The notes: generated by a model not told the origin, from the letters alone. Numbered from the stretch's first letter, positions 1 to 12,715 are shown. The stretch is 64,000 bases of DNA from Latrodectus hesperus (GCA_037975125.1 CM075853.1:57895591-57959590), one strand, 5' to 3'. Numbers and translations: made by a program.

Positions 1-166
1 AATTTTTTACAATACCAACACAAAATGTAAAAAAAAATCTCAAATATTTTAAAATATTAATTTACATAAAACTCTCAATCAAAAACAAGAAAATTTGCCA
101 TCTAATAAATATTTAAAAAAAAATGAATACATATTTAGAATACTTGGTTAAAGTGCAGAAATATAC

Positions 167-219
167 CTTTTAATATGAGAACTGCTAGGAGAAAGTTTTC
201 CTTCTTTATTTTGTAAAGG
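167..219 (-). CDS. CENPJ: CENPJ/CPAP-like gene, exon 7 (last one in the window)
   Basis: Seen: acceptor tttaatttcag and donor gtatat enclose 53 bp reading PLQNKEGKLSPSSSHIK plus two bases of the next codon (phase 0 in, phase 2 out). It continues exon 6 without a stop. The rest of the gene, expected to include the long coiled coils and the C-terminal G-box (TCP10) beta domain, lies to the left of position 1. The exon is short and low in complexity, so its support is the paired splice sites and phase, not homology. Confidence 0.5.
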
Positions 220-1730
220 CTGAAATTAAAAAAAAATAAATAAATTAAAAATTATTTTAATAAGTAAATAATTTAATTCAAAGTTTAACAGTTTCATCCC
301 AATATTATTAACTCAAACTGAATTAAAATTACCCTTTAAATAAAATATCTTTCTCATAACATTTAATAAGCAAAACTAATAAATTACACATTAAGTATGA
401 ATAAAACTCTTTTATTACAATTTGGATAATTAGGAAACTGATCACATTAATTGACATAACAGGAAACATTATTTTTGTAAGTCTTTGGTAATTTTCTTTT
501 AGTTACTCACAAATGTTTTTGTATAATATTCATAAAATTTTAATACATTATTTATCAATTTTTGCTTAAATTCTACTTTACAGCCTTTTTGTTAAATGTT
601 TTATTAATGTTAAAAAATGATTAATTGGTAGTTCTGAAGAACATCAGTAAAATTTCATTATGAAAACACAAGAAAATGTGTCTTGATATTTTCTGCTACA
701 ACAATTGATTCCGGACGGCCTTGACAAAAATTTCCTCGGAGGTAGATTTGACTGTGATTGTATTTGTTAAACTGATTTTTTTCTCTTTTTTTTACAGTGC
801 CATTGGAGGGTGCTTTACTGCAGCATAAAAAAGTTCACTGAAGCACTTTTGTCTTGATAATCCACGTAAAAAGTTATGCAATCATTCAAAAATTACATTT
901 TTAACCGAGATTAATTTTTTGAGTTAATGCAAACATTAAAAAGAAAAAAAATTCTAAGTAAAATATGGTTAAAAAATATAACATTGCTTGGAAACATCAG
1001 CAGATGATTAGCGAAACATACTGTTGACATAGCCGAAATATAAATAGTAACCCTTATATGCATTATACTCATATTTTATTGCAAAACACTTTACAACCAA
1101 GTACTAAATTGCATAAGGAAAAGATCATTTTTACTTTGATAATAAAAATAATTGCATCAAATTTCACATCATGTGAACGCTTTCAATTTTTTCATTCTAC
1201 ATTAATTAAAGTTCAGCAAATGCTTATCAACACTAAAAACTAAATAGCAAAATCTGCTAGGTTATTGTAAAGATACTTGCATAATCTTTTTTTTATCTAG
1301 AAATGTAGTTTTACCAGATATTATTAGTGATATTTTTTTATAATAGACATGCATCTCATGCACATTTTGCAAGCATTTTAAGTAATTTTTTGTTTTGATT
1401 ATGAGAAATATAAAATTTTTTATTTGATTTATAAATAAACAGGTTTAGATACAATATAATCTCATTTCTTAGATTTGTAAATTTGTGAAAGCTGATCAGA
1501 GTATATTTTTTGCAGATTTCTTTATTTTAACATGAAAAACAAATAATTTCATTAGAAAAAATAATTACAAATTAAAAATAATTTCATGAAAATAAGCATG
1601 TTCTACCACTGAGAAACATCAATTAATTGCCAGTAAAAAAAAATAATTTTCCTCTAACTAACTTTGATATAGGTTACTGCATTATAAAATATATAAATTT
1701 AAAATATAGCTTAAATAATAAAATGCATAC
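220..1730 (-). other. intron between exons 7 and 6
   Basis: AT-rich intron of about 1.5 kb. I see no coding sequence, no clear repeat and no transposon ends in it. A small less AT-rich patch near 705-840, including a run of pyrimidines ending in acag on the plus strand, resembles an acceptor site but no open frame follows. Confidence 0.5.
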
Positions 1731-1856
1731 ATTATTTATAAGAATTGGTTCTCCACGTAAAACACGTTGTACAACAGATGAGTCACTATTGAAAGAACTG
1801 TTTTGAGCACAACTTTCTAGTATTTCAAACTCATCCAGTTCTTGTTTTTCATATTC
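1731..1856 (-). CDS. CENPJ: CENPJ/CPAP-like gene, exon 6 (conserved ELDEFEILE block)
   Basis: Seen: acceptor atatttttag, exactly 42 codons, donor gtatgc; phase 0 on both sides. It opens EYEKQELDEFEILESCAQNS and continues SFNSDSSVVQRVL. Family knowledge: in CENPJ/CPAP a segment of the type ELxEFxxLEQAA...SFSSNSS lies between the N-terminal tubulin-binding region and the central coiled coils; I recall this pattern but could not align it. This exon and exon 4 are the best evidence for the gene name. It is too short to appear as a long open frame and was found by reading splice sites on the minus strand. Confidence 0.72.
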
Positions 1857-2654
1857 CTAAAAATATCGGAACATTATAATCAAAAATTAAATGTAAAACA
1901 CAAATATATAAAAAGATAACCATAAAATATTAATACATGGAATTCTTATTTTAGAGACACAAAAATTCTAATAGTATAAAGAAATAAACATAACAATTAA
2001 GAACTAAAAAGTATGTTTTATTTTCTAAAAATGTAAATAAAAACCACACTACAATTTTTACACCAAATTACCTACTAAGAAACAACATACATCTGCATGA
2101 TTATTTAGCTATCTACTAAATTATCTAGTTTTGATCACAGAAATCTTCTAAATGAATAAGGAATGTGACCAGATGTTAAGAAGTATTTATAAATTATAAA
2201 GAAATATTAAAACTAACTTTACCAATTCAAATAAAAATACAGTAAGAAAAATAGTTTAAAATGTTTGGCATTTCAAGCAGTAGTATCTGAAATACAATTA
2301 TCATCGGTATATAATTCTAAATGATGTTGAAGTCAAAAGATAAAGAAATATTCAGTTGCAGTTGTAAAAACATAAAGTAAGGAAACTTCCGTTTTTACAT
2401 AATTAGCAGAGGAATTTAAAATTTCTATAATTGAAAAATATCAATGACAGAAACATAAGGTTTTTAGTGTGCATGTTCAGATTGTTTCGATTTAAATCTT
2501 CATTATGAAAAAAAAATTATTTTACACATGATAAGAGATATAAAACGTTATATTTTTATATTTAAGTGTGAAGCACAATAATTCACATCTTAGTATACAG
2601 CAAAATCATAAGGTATTCAAAACCAGTAATATTTATAAAACACAAGCATGCATT
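1857..2654 (-). other. intron sequence, nothing recognised
   Basis: Part of the 3.7-kb intron between exons 6 and 5. AT-rich, no open frame on either strand, no transposon ends seen. The Gypsy fragment, dispersed repeat and Tc1 relic occupy the next part of the same intron. Confidence 0.5.
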
Positions 2655-3725
2655 GTTTATATTTCGATTATTTTTTGAACAAGTTGATGTTGCCACAGGA
2701 TATCCCACCAGTGAACTAGTGAACGTAAAATGAGTTTAAGAAGTTTGTAAAGACTTTTCAAATCTAGTAGGTACTTGAATTTACTTTCCACTTCTTGTAA
2801 AAATTTGCTTAACTGGTGAAAATGAAACTTTTTTAGTTTCACAGGTATTGTTAGTTTTATAGTCAGTAGAAGTGACATTAGCGTATAAAATGTTGGTATT
2901 TTGATTTAAAATTGGATCTTCAGCTAATAGGTAGCAAGATTTAAGACAATCAATTGAAATTTTTTATTTCTTTTTCCTTAATGAGAAGGTTGAAATATTT
3001 GTCACTGAGATTTATCACCTTATATGGTCCTTCGTAGGGTGGCTGAAGACTTTTTCCACAGCATCCTTACGCACGAATACACGTGAACAAGTGGAAAGAT
3101 CTTTGAAAATAAAAATATCATTTTTACTATGGTTAGACGCTAGTACTGGGTGAACAGTGGAAAAAGAGTTTTTAAGCTGAGTAGCGAATTCTGACTGATA
3201 TCAGTCAGAATTAGTTGATATTGGTGTAGGTTGAATAAAGTCGCCAGGTAAACGAAGTTGTTCATCATACAGCATCTCTGCAGGTGTGATACCAAAAGTG
3301 TCACTGATGATAGTTCTCAAATCTAAAAGAACAGTTGGTAGTGAACGGGTCCATAGCACATTGTTGTGGTACATTAGAGCAGCTTTCAATGATCTGTGCC
3401 CTTCCTCAATGAAACCATGCGAGTGAGGATGATACAAAGTTGTGTGCTTTCTTTGAAATCCTATAATATTTGATAGCTTTTGAAAAAGTTGTGATTCAAA
3501 CTGCGTGCCTTGATCAGTAACGATGTATGATGGGACATTGAAATGAGCAATCCAACCAGCATTAAGGGCTTCGGTTATGGTTTCTGTTTCGATGTTAGGC
3601 ATTGAAATGGTTTCTGTCCAATGGCTGTACCTGTCGGTATAACAGTGACACAATACTCATAATTTTCCAAGATTGGTAAAGGATCGATGATGTTGATATG
3701 GATTTCGTTGAAGTGTTGACTGACC
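2655..3725 (-). mobile_element. Ty3/Gypsy pol 3' fragment (integrase to start of 3' LTR)
   Basis: Minus-strand remnant of a Ty3/Gypsy-type LTR retrotransposon. Reading from 3,725 downward: the end of the zinc-binding linker (a HFNEIHINIIDPLP block), the integrase core (3,201-3,653), the C-terminal GPYKVI-like chromodomain-adjacent part around 3,000-3,060, and a final TRSG-like pol terminus near 2,780. A purine-rich stretch (ctggtggga on the minus strand) and then tgtggcaacatc follow, probably polypurine tract and LTR start at about 2,690. Everything upstream of integrase (gag, protease, reverse transcriptase) is missing. Several frameshifts and stops make it non-functional. It lies in a host intron in the same orientation as the gene. 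Confidence 0.75.
3201..3653 (-). pseudogene. Gypsy integrase catalytic core, decayed
   Basis: An open 150-residue stretch of integrase. Visible in order: DRYSHWTE with the first catalytic Asp, VTDQGTQFES with the second, and HPHSHGFIEEGHRSLKAAL with the catalytic Glu, then the typical LPTVLLDLRT and PAEMLYDEQLRLPGDF blocks. In the family the block before the Glu is usually HPQANGLVERFHRSLK, so the active-site geometry is retained but residues around it have drifted. A frameshift separates it from the preceding NYEYCVTVI block at 3,654-3,690. It would have inserted the element cDNA into chromosomes; it cannot do so now because the rest of pol is absent. Confidence 0.8.
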
Positions 3726-3790
3726 AAAAATGGGAAAAAGAATAACTACAGTTTTATGTGGAAAAATATCATAGAAATATACATAAAAAG

Positions 3791-4060
3791 TGGTGCAGGC
3801 AAACTTCAAACTGTACCTTAAGGTTAACAGGTTTAGAATACTCACCCATTACCAAGTGCCTTGTAATTTTGACACATGATAAGGTGACGAGGTCACACCT
3901 GAGCCACCACCTCTTCACACCAGCAGAAAGACTTTGGACGTAACAGATTAACGTGGACATGTCCCTTACCCAAGGAGTACAGGCAACCCAGTGAGGGAGA
4001 CTGCAGTCACTTTCCCAATAATTGCCAGCAGCAAATGATGCTTCACAGAGTCACTGGAGT
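3791..4060 (+). repeat. dispersed repeat family R, copy 1
   Basis: Shares with two other places in the window (8,200-8,357 on minus, 57,040-57,345 on plus) the core rAATAyyCnCCyATyACCAA followed by a cctTGTAATTtTg..CATG stretch, then GACnTnACA.ATTAACGTG and TGATGCTTCAC further on. The three copies are 70-80 percent alike by eye. No terminal inverted repeats, RNA polymerase III boxes or tail were recognised. All three keep a short shared open frame around Y-S/P-P-I-T-K-x-L-V-I. It could be an internal part of a larger transposon. Confidence 0.6.
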
Positions 4061-4129
4061 TCTTATAAAAACATAACAAAAAAATTTTTAATAAGGGATA
4101 AGTCCACTCCTAGTTTGAATGCATTGGTG

Positions 4130-4560
4130 GCATTGACTTTCCATGCTGTCAATCAAGTTATTTGTAATCAAAATGGGAAGCATAGACCAGACACAGAGTA
4201 AGCTGTTTTACAGCTCTCCTGCAGACATTGGTGTAGGATTTAAAGCACAGCAATTTGTCCCCAAGATAGTCTCACAGATGCTCTATGGGATTTAGGCCAG
4301 GAAATTGATCTGGCCATTCAATTCACTCTAAATTTAGACTATCAAAGTATTCAACAACTACAACTGGATCAGGTAGTGTATTATTATCCACCAGAATAAA
4401 ATCAATCCCAATTGTACCAGCATATGGATGGACATATAGATTAAGGATATTATCCCAATATGTCACATCAGTCACTGTTCCTCCCTAGAACACAAGCTGG
4501 TCAATGTGAGCTATAAATGAGATGACTGACCAAACTATTATTCCACCACTGCAGTAACTG
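4130..4560 (-). pseudogene. Tc1/mariner-superfamily transposase, C-terminal relic 1
   Basis: Read on the minus strand, this degenerate stretch gives GGIIVWSVIS, then a QLVF/GGTVTDVTYWDNIL block, YVHPYAGTIGIDFILVDNN and WPDQFPGLNPIEHL. These are the family landmarks of a Tc1-like DDE transposase: the first to second catalytic Asp region, the DNA-x-x-H block (here DNNTLPD, degraded) and the PIEHxW block with the final acidic residue. Several stops are present and the N-terminal helix-turn-helix half is gone. It belongs to a different subfamily from the Tc1 element at 17,031 and the relic at 62.3 kb. Confidence 0.75.
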
Positions 4561-4564
4561 TCTT

Positions 4565-4620
4565 TCTACTGGCCACAGTGGCCTGGTTGGTTAGGGCATC
4601 ATTCTCACATTTCAATTAAA
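4565..4620 (+). repeat. SINE head fragment (A box only)
   Basis: The stretch GTGGCCTGGTTGGTTAGGGCA looks like the D-arm/A box of a tRNA-derived SINE. It breaks off before any B box, so it is a truncated fragment. Weak evidence from one short motif. Confidence 0.35.
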
Positions 4621-4859
4621 AATCCTAATTTTTTTTAAAATTTTCCATAGCTAATTCTTTTGATTAATAGAAAATTTTCAGATTTATAATAGGAATCTCT
4701 ATATACGCTACACATCAATTCCAAATTATTAAATGGGCATTTAGTTTGAAAAATAACTCTTGAATTTATTTCTAAAATCTTATTTTCAATAAGAAATTTT
4801 TGCCTTGAAGAAAAGAAATTTTCTTCAAATAATGACATCTTCATAAATGTCAAATCAAT

Positions 4860-5565
4860 AAAGTTTAATATTTATAATTTTCATAGGCAGTTAATACTTA
4901 AATATTGGTACTGTTTTCATATTTTTCTTGTTCTCAGAAAATTACAAAATTAAATGCAAATTTAAGGTTTTCTGAAGAGGCTACTCAATAAAAAATATGT
5001 AGGTATTCATTTATTATGAACAACAATTAATACTTAACAAGGCATAGAAAATAGTTTAATAAATGAAAATTGTTATGAAGATTATATCAACTCTAACATT
5101 TTGCTTAACAAAAGAATTTGGCCTTAATAAAGAGCTACATTGTCATACTGCAATTGATGAAACAAAAAACCTCTCTACATTCAATTCAAGATATGTGGAA
5201 ATAGAAATGCAAAAAATGTCTCCTACTATTTAACTTGTGTATTTGACCAAAGACTTTGTATCAAATTGAATTATTCAGATCAAGTTACATGCAACAATTA
5301 GAAATCAAATTTAATACCTGCTAATAATCATCATTTATTCATTTTAAGTTCTTAAACTAGTATAATGGATTTTTCACAGAAGATTTTTTACAAAAATATA
5401 TTCAGTAATAAAAATATCATGTGTAAAATTAGCAAATTATTAAAAACTTTTGATGAGAAAGAAATATAAAATGAAAAAAATTATCATAGTATTTATAATT
5501 TCTATTATAATAACAAAATCCTTAAAATAAAATAATTCAAAGTATGAAACTATTATAACAGTCAC
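4860..5565 (-). other. intron sequence, nothing recognised
   Basis: AT-rich part of the intron between exons 6 and 5. No open frame of note, no transposon ends seen. Confidence 0.45.
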
Positions 5566-5847
5566 CTGATTTAAATTAGCATCATGTTCAATAGGAGTTT
5601 CTGAAGAAATTTTATCAGCATATTTGGAAGAACTTTCATTGTTAATATTAGCATCAGAATCTGATATTTTGAAGTTAACATGGTTCCTCTTGGAAGTTAA
5701 AATTGGAAATCTTTCAGTTTCACAATACTTTTCAGGCTTGGAAATATTGGATTCTGGTAAGTCAGCATGCTTTACTTGGGAAATAATTGGTTTTGGATGA
5801 TAATTTGTCTTTGATTTTAAGTTAACTTGGAAACCAGGAGTTATTTC
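5566..5847 (-). CDS. CENPJ: CENPJ/CPAP-like gene, exon 5
   Basis: Seen: acceptor actttgcag, 94 codons without a stop, donor gtgact; phase 0 on both sides. The peptide starts [15 protein letters not shown] and is rich in Ser, Asn, Lys and Asp, including a [15 protein letters not shown] stretch, so it is probably a disordered linker. No domain recognised. The acceptor lies only about 20 bp from a (TA)n/(CA)n tract of roughly 125 bp, which occupies the place where the branch point would normally be. The longer open frame running into the TA tract (an I-Y repeat) is an artefact and was cut at the acceptor. Confidence 0.68.
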
Positions 5848-5862
5848 CTGCAAAGTACATTT

Positions 5863-5994
<132 letters not shown>

Positions 5995-7281
5995 TTCATT
6001 TCTTTAATTTTATATCAAAGAAACTAAATACAAGCAAATTTTAACTGATGAAATTAAAATAAAAAAGTAAGAATATTTGAGGTCAGATAAGAGAACTTTA
6101 GAAACTTTATAAATAATAAAAGTTTAGATTGATAATAAAGGGACAATTTTAGGTTGAATAGCAAAATAATGTTGTTTAACCCATTTTAACTCACACATAC
6201 AAATTTTATAAAACATGATTTTATTTTCATTCATTTGTTTGAATTACATTTATTAAGAAAAAAAAAAAGCTTCGTGTATACTTTATTTAAAATTGAGCAT
6301 TATTTAGCTTATTTATTAAGAGCTTTATTTCAAAATAAAATTACAGGTATATGTACTATTGGCTAAATAAATGAACAAATAATTTAGTACGACAATTGTG
6401 TAGTTAATTTTTATTTTATTTAAAAAATTTTTAAGGCACTGAAAATCAAAAATTTATGGAAATTTTTGAAGTTAGAGACACAAGTAAATCATGTGGTTTT
6501 TGCACTGTATACATCGTCTATAGCTATGGGATTTTTTTATGTTCAATTCTATTCTTATAACATGCCCAATTTTATCAGTTAGTATTTCTGTTGGTAGAGC
6601 TGAGAATGATGGATGAGCTTTATTAGAATATATTATTAGTAATTCATTTTCTCACATCAAATAAATTATTCTTCATTCTAATATTAATAAGATAATCGAT
6701 ATAAACAATCTAAAGTTTATTAGTGTCATTTTATGTTAGAAATTCTTTGCAGGTTTCATGAATTTACTATAACACTGTTAGTGAAATTAGTAAATAATGA
6801 GTCTGTAAATTTAAAAGGAATTACAATTTGCAATAAAGATAAAATCTTGCTTAAAAATTAGTTTTTCAATTTTTATTTATTTCTCGTGGATTTAATCAAA
6901 GATTTTCACCATTAAATTTAAACAATTTAAAAATTTTTTTAATATTTGTTTTATTTTTATTGTAATTACAGAATTTGTCACTTACGTTATATAAGCATAT
7001 TAATCTCAAGTGGAATAATTACATATTTTCATAGATTTAAATGTCATTAATTGCTTAAAATTAAAAAAATTAGCATATTTTAAAAATTTTTCAACAGAAA
7101 CTATTTTTTCCAATTGAACTGCTAACATTTTTACAAGTCTCCAGAACCCTTAAAAATAGCAGAAAAATATAAATCAAAATGCCTTAATTCAAGATGTACG
7201 TAACTACAACTATTGTTTTGGATCTACATATTCATAGTTTTAACCTCTTTTATGATGAATGTTGTTTAAGAATAATAGTTT
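5995..7281 (-). other. intron sequence, nothing recognised
   Basis: Part of the 8.3-kb intron between exons 5 and 4. AT-rich, no coding sequence or repeat structure that I could recognise. Confidence 0.45.
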
Positions 7282-8071
7282 CATACTTGCCAACCTTGGA
7301 GGAAAAAAAATCACTAGATTCTATTGATTTTGAGGGAAAAAATTAGGAGACACTTACTAGCGATATTTTTGCTTGAATGGTTAAAACAATAGTACAGCAA
7401 AAAGACAATTTTACTCTTTAGATTATACATTCTGAGAATGATTTGTGCTAAAGATATTTTGCGTTAATCCTAATATTTGAATAAAATATTCCTCAACCTC
7501 ATAAATTACCTATGAAAAATAGAAGAATATACTGCAATTAAAAAAAATAAACATCAATGTTTATGTCCCAATATTTATTTTATAGGGCAACTTTTACTAC
7601 TCTAGTGCAATTCATAAATATTAAACTTATAAAATTATATAAAATACATTACTAAATAAATTTAATTCAGTGACAAATATTTTCCTAATTAAATTAGTAA
7701 TTGATTTGCTTGTGTAAATAGGCACCTGGTGCCTGCTCTGAATGTTAATTATATGACTGCTAACTTGCACGAGTTTTTAGCAATCAAGTGGTTAAAGGCT
7801 CAACCTACCACAGCGGACAGATGGGCTTCGAAACTCAGAGGAACACATTTTTATAATTTTATAATATTATAACATTAATTATATTAGTGTGCCATCTGTT
7901 GATTATCTAAGCTAATAAAACAACCCAATAGACTTTTTTTCTGGCAAAATTTTGGCTGTTTTTAAGTTTTTCATTGAAATTGCCAAAAATTAGTAGATTT
8001 TTATACATTATCGGAAGAAATGGTGAAAAATCAAGAGTTTCCGAATAAAATCAGTAGAGTAGGCAGCTATG
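7282..8071. mobile_element. degraded DNA transposon or MITE with CATAnnTGCC ends
   Basis: The left end reads CATACTTGCCAACCTTGG and the complement of the right end CATAGCTGCCTACTCTACTG; both are followed within 40 bp by a TTGATTTT stretch. This looks like a pair of degenerate terminal inverted repeats about 790 bp apart. Flanks TAGTTT and TAGCTT could be a decayed target duplication. No transposase is visible inside; a tRNA-like SINE head lies in the middle. The terminal pattern resembles non-autonomous hAT-type families, but I cannot assign it. Confidence 0.4.
7772..7845 (+). repeat. tRNA-like SINE head, degraded
   Basis: CAATCAAGTGGTTAAAGGC (7,781-7,799) resembles the A box of a Ser-type tRNA and GGCTTCGAAACTC (7,823-7,836) a B box, at the right spacing. 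The acceptor stem does not pair, so it is not a functional tRNA gene. Confidence 0.45.
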
Positions 8072-8199
8072 TAGCTTGTATTGCAGTTAGCAAGAAACTT
8101 AATACCTTTATTTTGATTAATTACTTGAATTAATGAGTTGAATGAGAATAATGTTTACTACAAAAATATCTTGTTTATTGAAATGAATCAAAGATGAAA

Positions 8200-8357
8200 T
8201 CATCTTCAAGTCTTCTGCCTTCCATTTGCTGGTATGGCATAGATGTCGAGAGGAGGATGTCACCTGACCATGCTTAAAAATTACGAGGTATTTGGTGATG
8301 GGAGAGTATTCCAAACCCAATAACTTAAAAGTATATTTTGGGGATTGCCTGCACCGA
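8200..8357 (-). repeat. dispersed repeat family R, copy 2
   Basis: The minus strand carries GGTGCAGGCAA at one end and TTGGAATACTCTCCCATC in the core, matching copy 1 at 3,791 over roughly 150 bp. It ends earlier than copies 1 and 3 in the region after ACCAGCA. The related open frame reads LEYSPITKYLVIFKHGQVT. Confidence 0.6.
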
Positions 8358-8759
8358 TACATATGTATGTCTTCCTTTTGAAGATAAAAAGACACATTCA
8401 ATAAGTAAACTGTTAGTCTTCCAGATCATAGAAATTTCAGTATAAACTTCATCAAAGGATATGATGTAAATGCTCTTCACACCATGTGATAAGCAGTGTT
8501 TGCAACAAACACGGTGAGACAGAAAAGTTAATGAATACATTTTATATTGTAATTTATTTATCCTCAATGAAAGCAATAATTCTTTATAATAGTAATTTTA
8601 TTACTGTAAACTGAAGAGAAGAAACTGACCTTATTTTATGTAACAGTAAGCATGTTGACTTTATTAATGATTGGAAAGTGTCTGATTAAAGTTTACCTAA
8701 TATCCAATGCAATAGCATTTCTGTTCAGTGACAATCAAGTTATGGTGGATAGAAACACA

Positions 8760-9960
8760 AAAAACACATTGAGATTCCTACAAAAATAGACCTGGAAGCC
8801 CTAGTCAATGAAGGTGGTTTTAGTAAGTTTTCTTTGGAAATAGATATGGAGTTGGTTATTGATCATTTGCAATATGGAATTCATTAAGTTTACTATCAAA
8901 ATTGTAGGGTCAATAAAATCAGTTTGCCAAGGTTAGTTCTTTGGGATCAAAAGAGTTAAGCAAATTATGAAGGAAATATAGAAAACACTTTAATGCAGCT
9001 AAAAAAATTGCGAATGGCAGAAATATAAACTGGCACTGACCATATAAATAAAACTATCAGGTATTCTAAATAGAATTCCTGGAGAAATTATACTGATATT
9101 AGGATTGTGTCTGCTATTACAAGACTTGTTAAAATAATGCCTTAAGATAGGAATTACAGTCAAAACATTCTTAAAATGGCAGTTTTACAATCTGGGAAGG
9201 AGACTGTCTGAATTTTTCAATGTTTATTTTCCAGGTTTCAGAGAAATAGTTTGAACTACCACCTTTACATTCTTTCTATTCAACTGTAGTAGAAGTAAAT
9301 GAGATACTGCCAAAAAAAATCATAAAACTCATAATAAAAAATAAATTATGAACTCTTTAAACCTAATAAATAATCAAAAAGGGAATGGTATTGTATGAGC
9401 TCTTCTTATTGAAAAAGTTGAGTAAGCTTGCTTTGTAAAATTTTGAGAGAATCTATAGCGTTTGGTCAAGTATCTATTATTTGGAGGTGTACAAAGTAAT
9501 TTTTATTCTTTAAAGAAGAAAAATTAATTACTAAAATAAATCTATCAGCTTAATATTTTTATTAAAAGCAATTGAAATGAAACAAATATATTAGAGATGT
9601 TTAGTTGATAAACCACTTTCTAAATCTCAATAAACTTAGTGCCTAGGTAAATTCACTGAAAGTGCAATCTACAAACTTTATTCTAGAAAACTTTAGGTTA
9701 AAGAAATTGTTTTAGCTGTTTTCTTAGGTATTTAAGGTGGTTTTGATAAAGTACGAATTGAAACCCCTCTACAATCTCTTGTTAAAAAAGGAATTAAAGA
9801 ACTATCTATTTCTGGATTATTTTATGCAAGTGTGAAACATTTTCTGAACATAGATTTGAATATCTGAGACAGAATTTAATTGAACATTGGATAGTGCAAG
9901 ATATCCCAGTTAAATATCTCATGAATTTTCCCTCAGTTATTGGTCTCTTTAAATAAACAA
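8760..9960 (+). mobile_element. non-LTR retrotransposon (LINE) reverse transcriptase relic
   Basis: Many stops, but a plus-strand reading around 9,690-9,830 gives VKEIVLAVFLGI then GGFDKVRIETPLQSLVKK and GIKELSISG. This is the RT motif A region of R1/Loa/Jockey-like LINEs (normally LAVFLDIEGAFDKV..), with the catalytic Asp of LDI replaced by Gly. Upstream traces include a YFPGFRE-like block near 9,225 and a SLxxFLLKAIE block near 9,545. No 3' end or target duplication found. Old, inactive copy in a host intron. Confidence 0.6.
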
Positions 9961-9969
9961 CATTCTTTT

Positions 9970-10600
9970 TAGGGTATAATACAATAGAGTTCTAGTCAAT
10001 GTTAGGTTTTCTCTTGGAATCCCTCCCTCTTAAGTCTAACTCCAATTTAGGAGAAACCATAACATTATTGACAATATAGTTAAAGGGAGTCAATTACTTA
10101 CAAATTACCCAATGTAATGCAAAATAATAATATATCAATAATTTTTACTCAATTATTCATCATAATAAAAGTTTACTAATAATGAGAAACAGTTTCTAAT
10201 TTTTGATTGGTTGCATTTGGAACGAAATTATATTACCTCTAAATTATTTTAAATGTCAAAAATAGTGGACAATATTGTTTTGTAAATATGTGATACTAAT
10301 CTTATGATACATAAGACATACAGTAATAGTCTTCCAGTATATCTGTTCTTTTTATTATAATTTTTGCTAGCTTTATATAAATAGTATATTTTTTAAATTA
10401 TTTCAGTTCATGCTAGATCTTGAATATATCATAAATTTTTATCCACATTTTTTAGTCACACAATCTTATAGAAACCATAAAATTCCCAAATTTATTAACT
10501 CTTGAGGTATGTCTTTAGAATCATCTACTTCTTGAACTTCAGAAGAAAATCTTGCATTTTAAAAATTATTTGGAATAGTTTGAGGATTAACTTTAGCTAA

Positions 10601-10676
<76 letters not shown>

Positions 10677-12715
10677 TTTAGGAAAGATTCCGAATTTTTT
10701 TCATTAACCACTAAAACACTAGATACAATATAAGAGGAATATTTGCATTTTTAATTCTAGATAACACATTGATCATAGATTGCAGAAAGTATGTATTATT
10801 TGGAGGCAGAATGAAAGCTTAATATTTTACAAATAATCACAATTTTAGAATGCGCTGAACAATTAACTAGAGGTGAAGCATTTCTCTTTTTTCTTAGTAA
10901 TACACAATCCCAGGATTGCATTTCTGATTGGAATAAATCATATATTATCTAAGCTTTTTTTGCTGCAGATACCAAATAGAAAGAATCTTAATATTTTTAA
11001 AAAATTGGTTTACTGCTTTTACCAGTAACAGTTAAAGTTTGGTTTCCCAAACAATCAATAAACTATTAAGCAATTATTAGAAAGCTTCCAAACTTTACAT
11101 TTTCTTTTTTAATTTTTAAAGTTCTTTCTGAAATTAAATGAAAAAACTAATTATATTGTAATTATTTCTTACTTCACATAGCCTTAATGTTTCATTCAAA
11201 CTGATTTCAACCATTCAATAGGAACATCTTTGTAAACACTTTTGTGTGAAATGTTTAGAAATGTGAATAGTTTAGAAAACAAACTATTATAAGGAATTTT
11301 AAAATGATCTATCGAACTAATAAAATGTAAGAATTCTTTAGTTTAAATTCTTCTGTTTTTGATGTGAAAAAAGGATAATTCATTAGAACATTAGAAGTTT
11401 ACTATGCTGTAAGCCATTTAAGCATACCACATCTAAATCTTATTGATTCAGCTGGAAAATGTTTACATATTTGATCCATTATGTGGAAAGAGAATTTTCA
11501 TGATTTTTTCCTATAGTGCAAACTACTCAATGTATTAAAACAATATTCTCAGTAAATGCCAACTTTTGACCCTTTTTTCATATTTATATAAATTTATTAT
11601 AATTTGTAGTTTATTATCTGAATTTAAAACTTTCTTCTTACTGTTGTAACTTACAGCAAAATAAAGTTGCATAAATTTTTTTTTAATCTCTTTCACATTG
11701 AAAAATTCAAAATGAAAGAATTCTTGGAGTTATACATTCTAGTCATAGAATTTCAGAACAAATAAAATATAAATAAACAAGTTTTTGTTTAGATCAATTT
11801 GATTTTGAAAATGAACAATAATAAAATTCCTTTCTTTCATTTCTTCCAAAAATCAAATCTTTACTTGTAGATGAATGTGAGAACCAAAAATAAATTTGGG
11901 AAATAGATGATAAATGATCAGAAGTGATTAGGAATGATATTAAATCTTAATTGAAACACCTGATAAAGGAATCAATTCTAGAAAAAAATTCTTGAACAAG
12001 CAACTTCTTAAAGTTAATGAATAATATCAAATGAAAAACACACATAAAATAAAAAAGGAAAACATAAAAAATGACGTTTACCAAAGTTAAAAATTTTGAT
12101 TATGATATCAAAAACAAGGGTTCAACTTCATTTCCTATGAAAATATGTCAAGACCAACTATTTATTAATATTATAACATAGGTATCTTTAACAACAGGAT
12201 TGTTATAATTAGGGCTAACTATTCCTTACCAAAGCAAAGGCCTAATTTTACATTACCGAAATGTAATGTCCAGTAGTATTTTAATTCTAATTATTTAGAA
12301 ATAAATTGTTTTGCACATGCAGTGTTTTTTGCAAAATTTTAACTATTATTTAACAATATAAATTTTAAGAAATTGTTAATTAGTACAGTTTAAAAAACCA
12401 AATTTTATATGAATCAAAACAATAATATGCAAAATACAAAAATATAATATTAATAACTAATATGACATTCATATTTCTTTATTATTTTTTATTTAATTTA
12501 TGACAAGTTACTAAAATATTTTTTCTTGATTTACTGTAATATCTAATTAAATTACATAAATTTTTATGTCGCTAAGAAATCTTACTAATCAATATTTTAG
12601 TAATATTAAAAAAAGTGAAAATTTTGTTTCCGAAATGTTTCACTATTGATAGGTATCCGATAACATCTCAAATAGGCTTAGATCACATACTTTTAAAAAT
12701 TACATGAATTTCTAT
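9970..12715 (-). other. intron sequence with (TA)n at 10,602-10,673
   Basis: AT-rich intron. A 72-bp (TA)n microsatellite is at 10,602-10,673. Between about 10,850 and 11,500 the sequence is slightly less monotonous and may hold an old transposon remnant, but I could not identify one. Confidence 0.45.

Noticed and set aside
1058..1243. 61-codon frame in the first intron
   Set aside because: AT-rich, no homology, no splice sites; typical chance frame.
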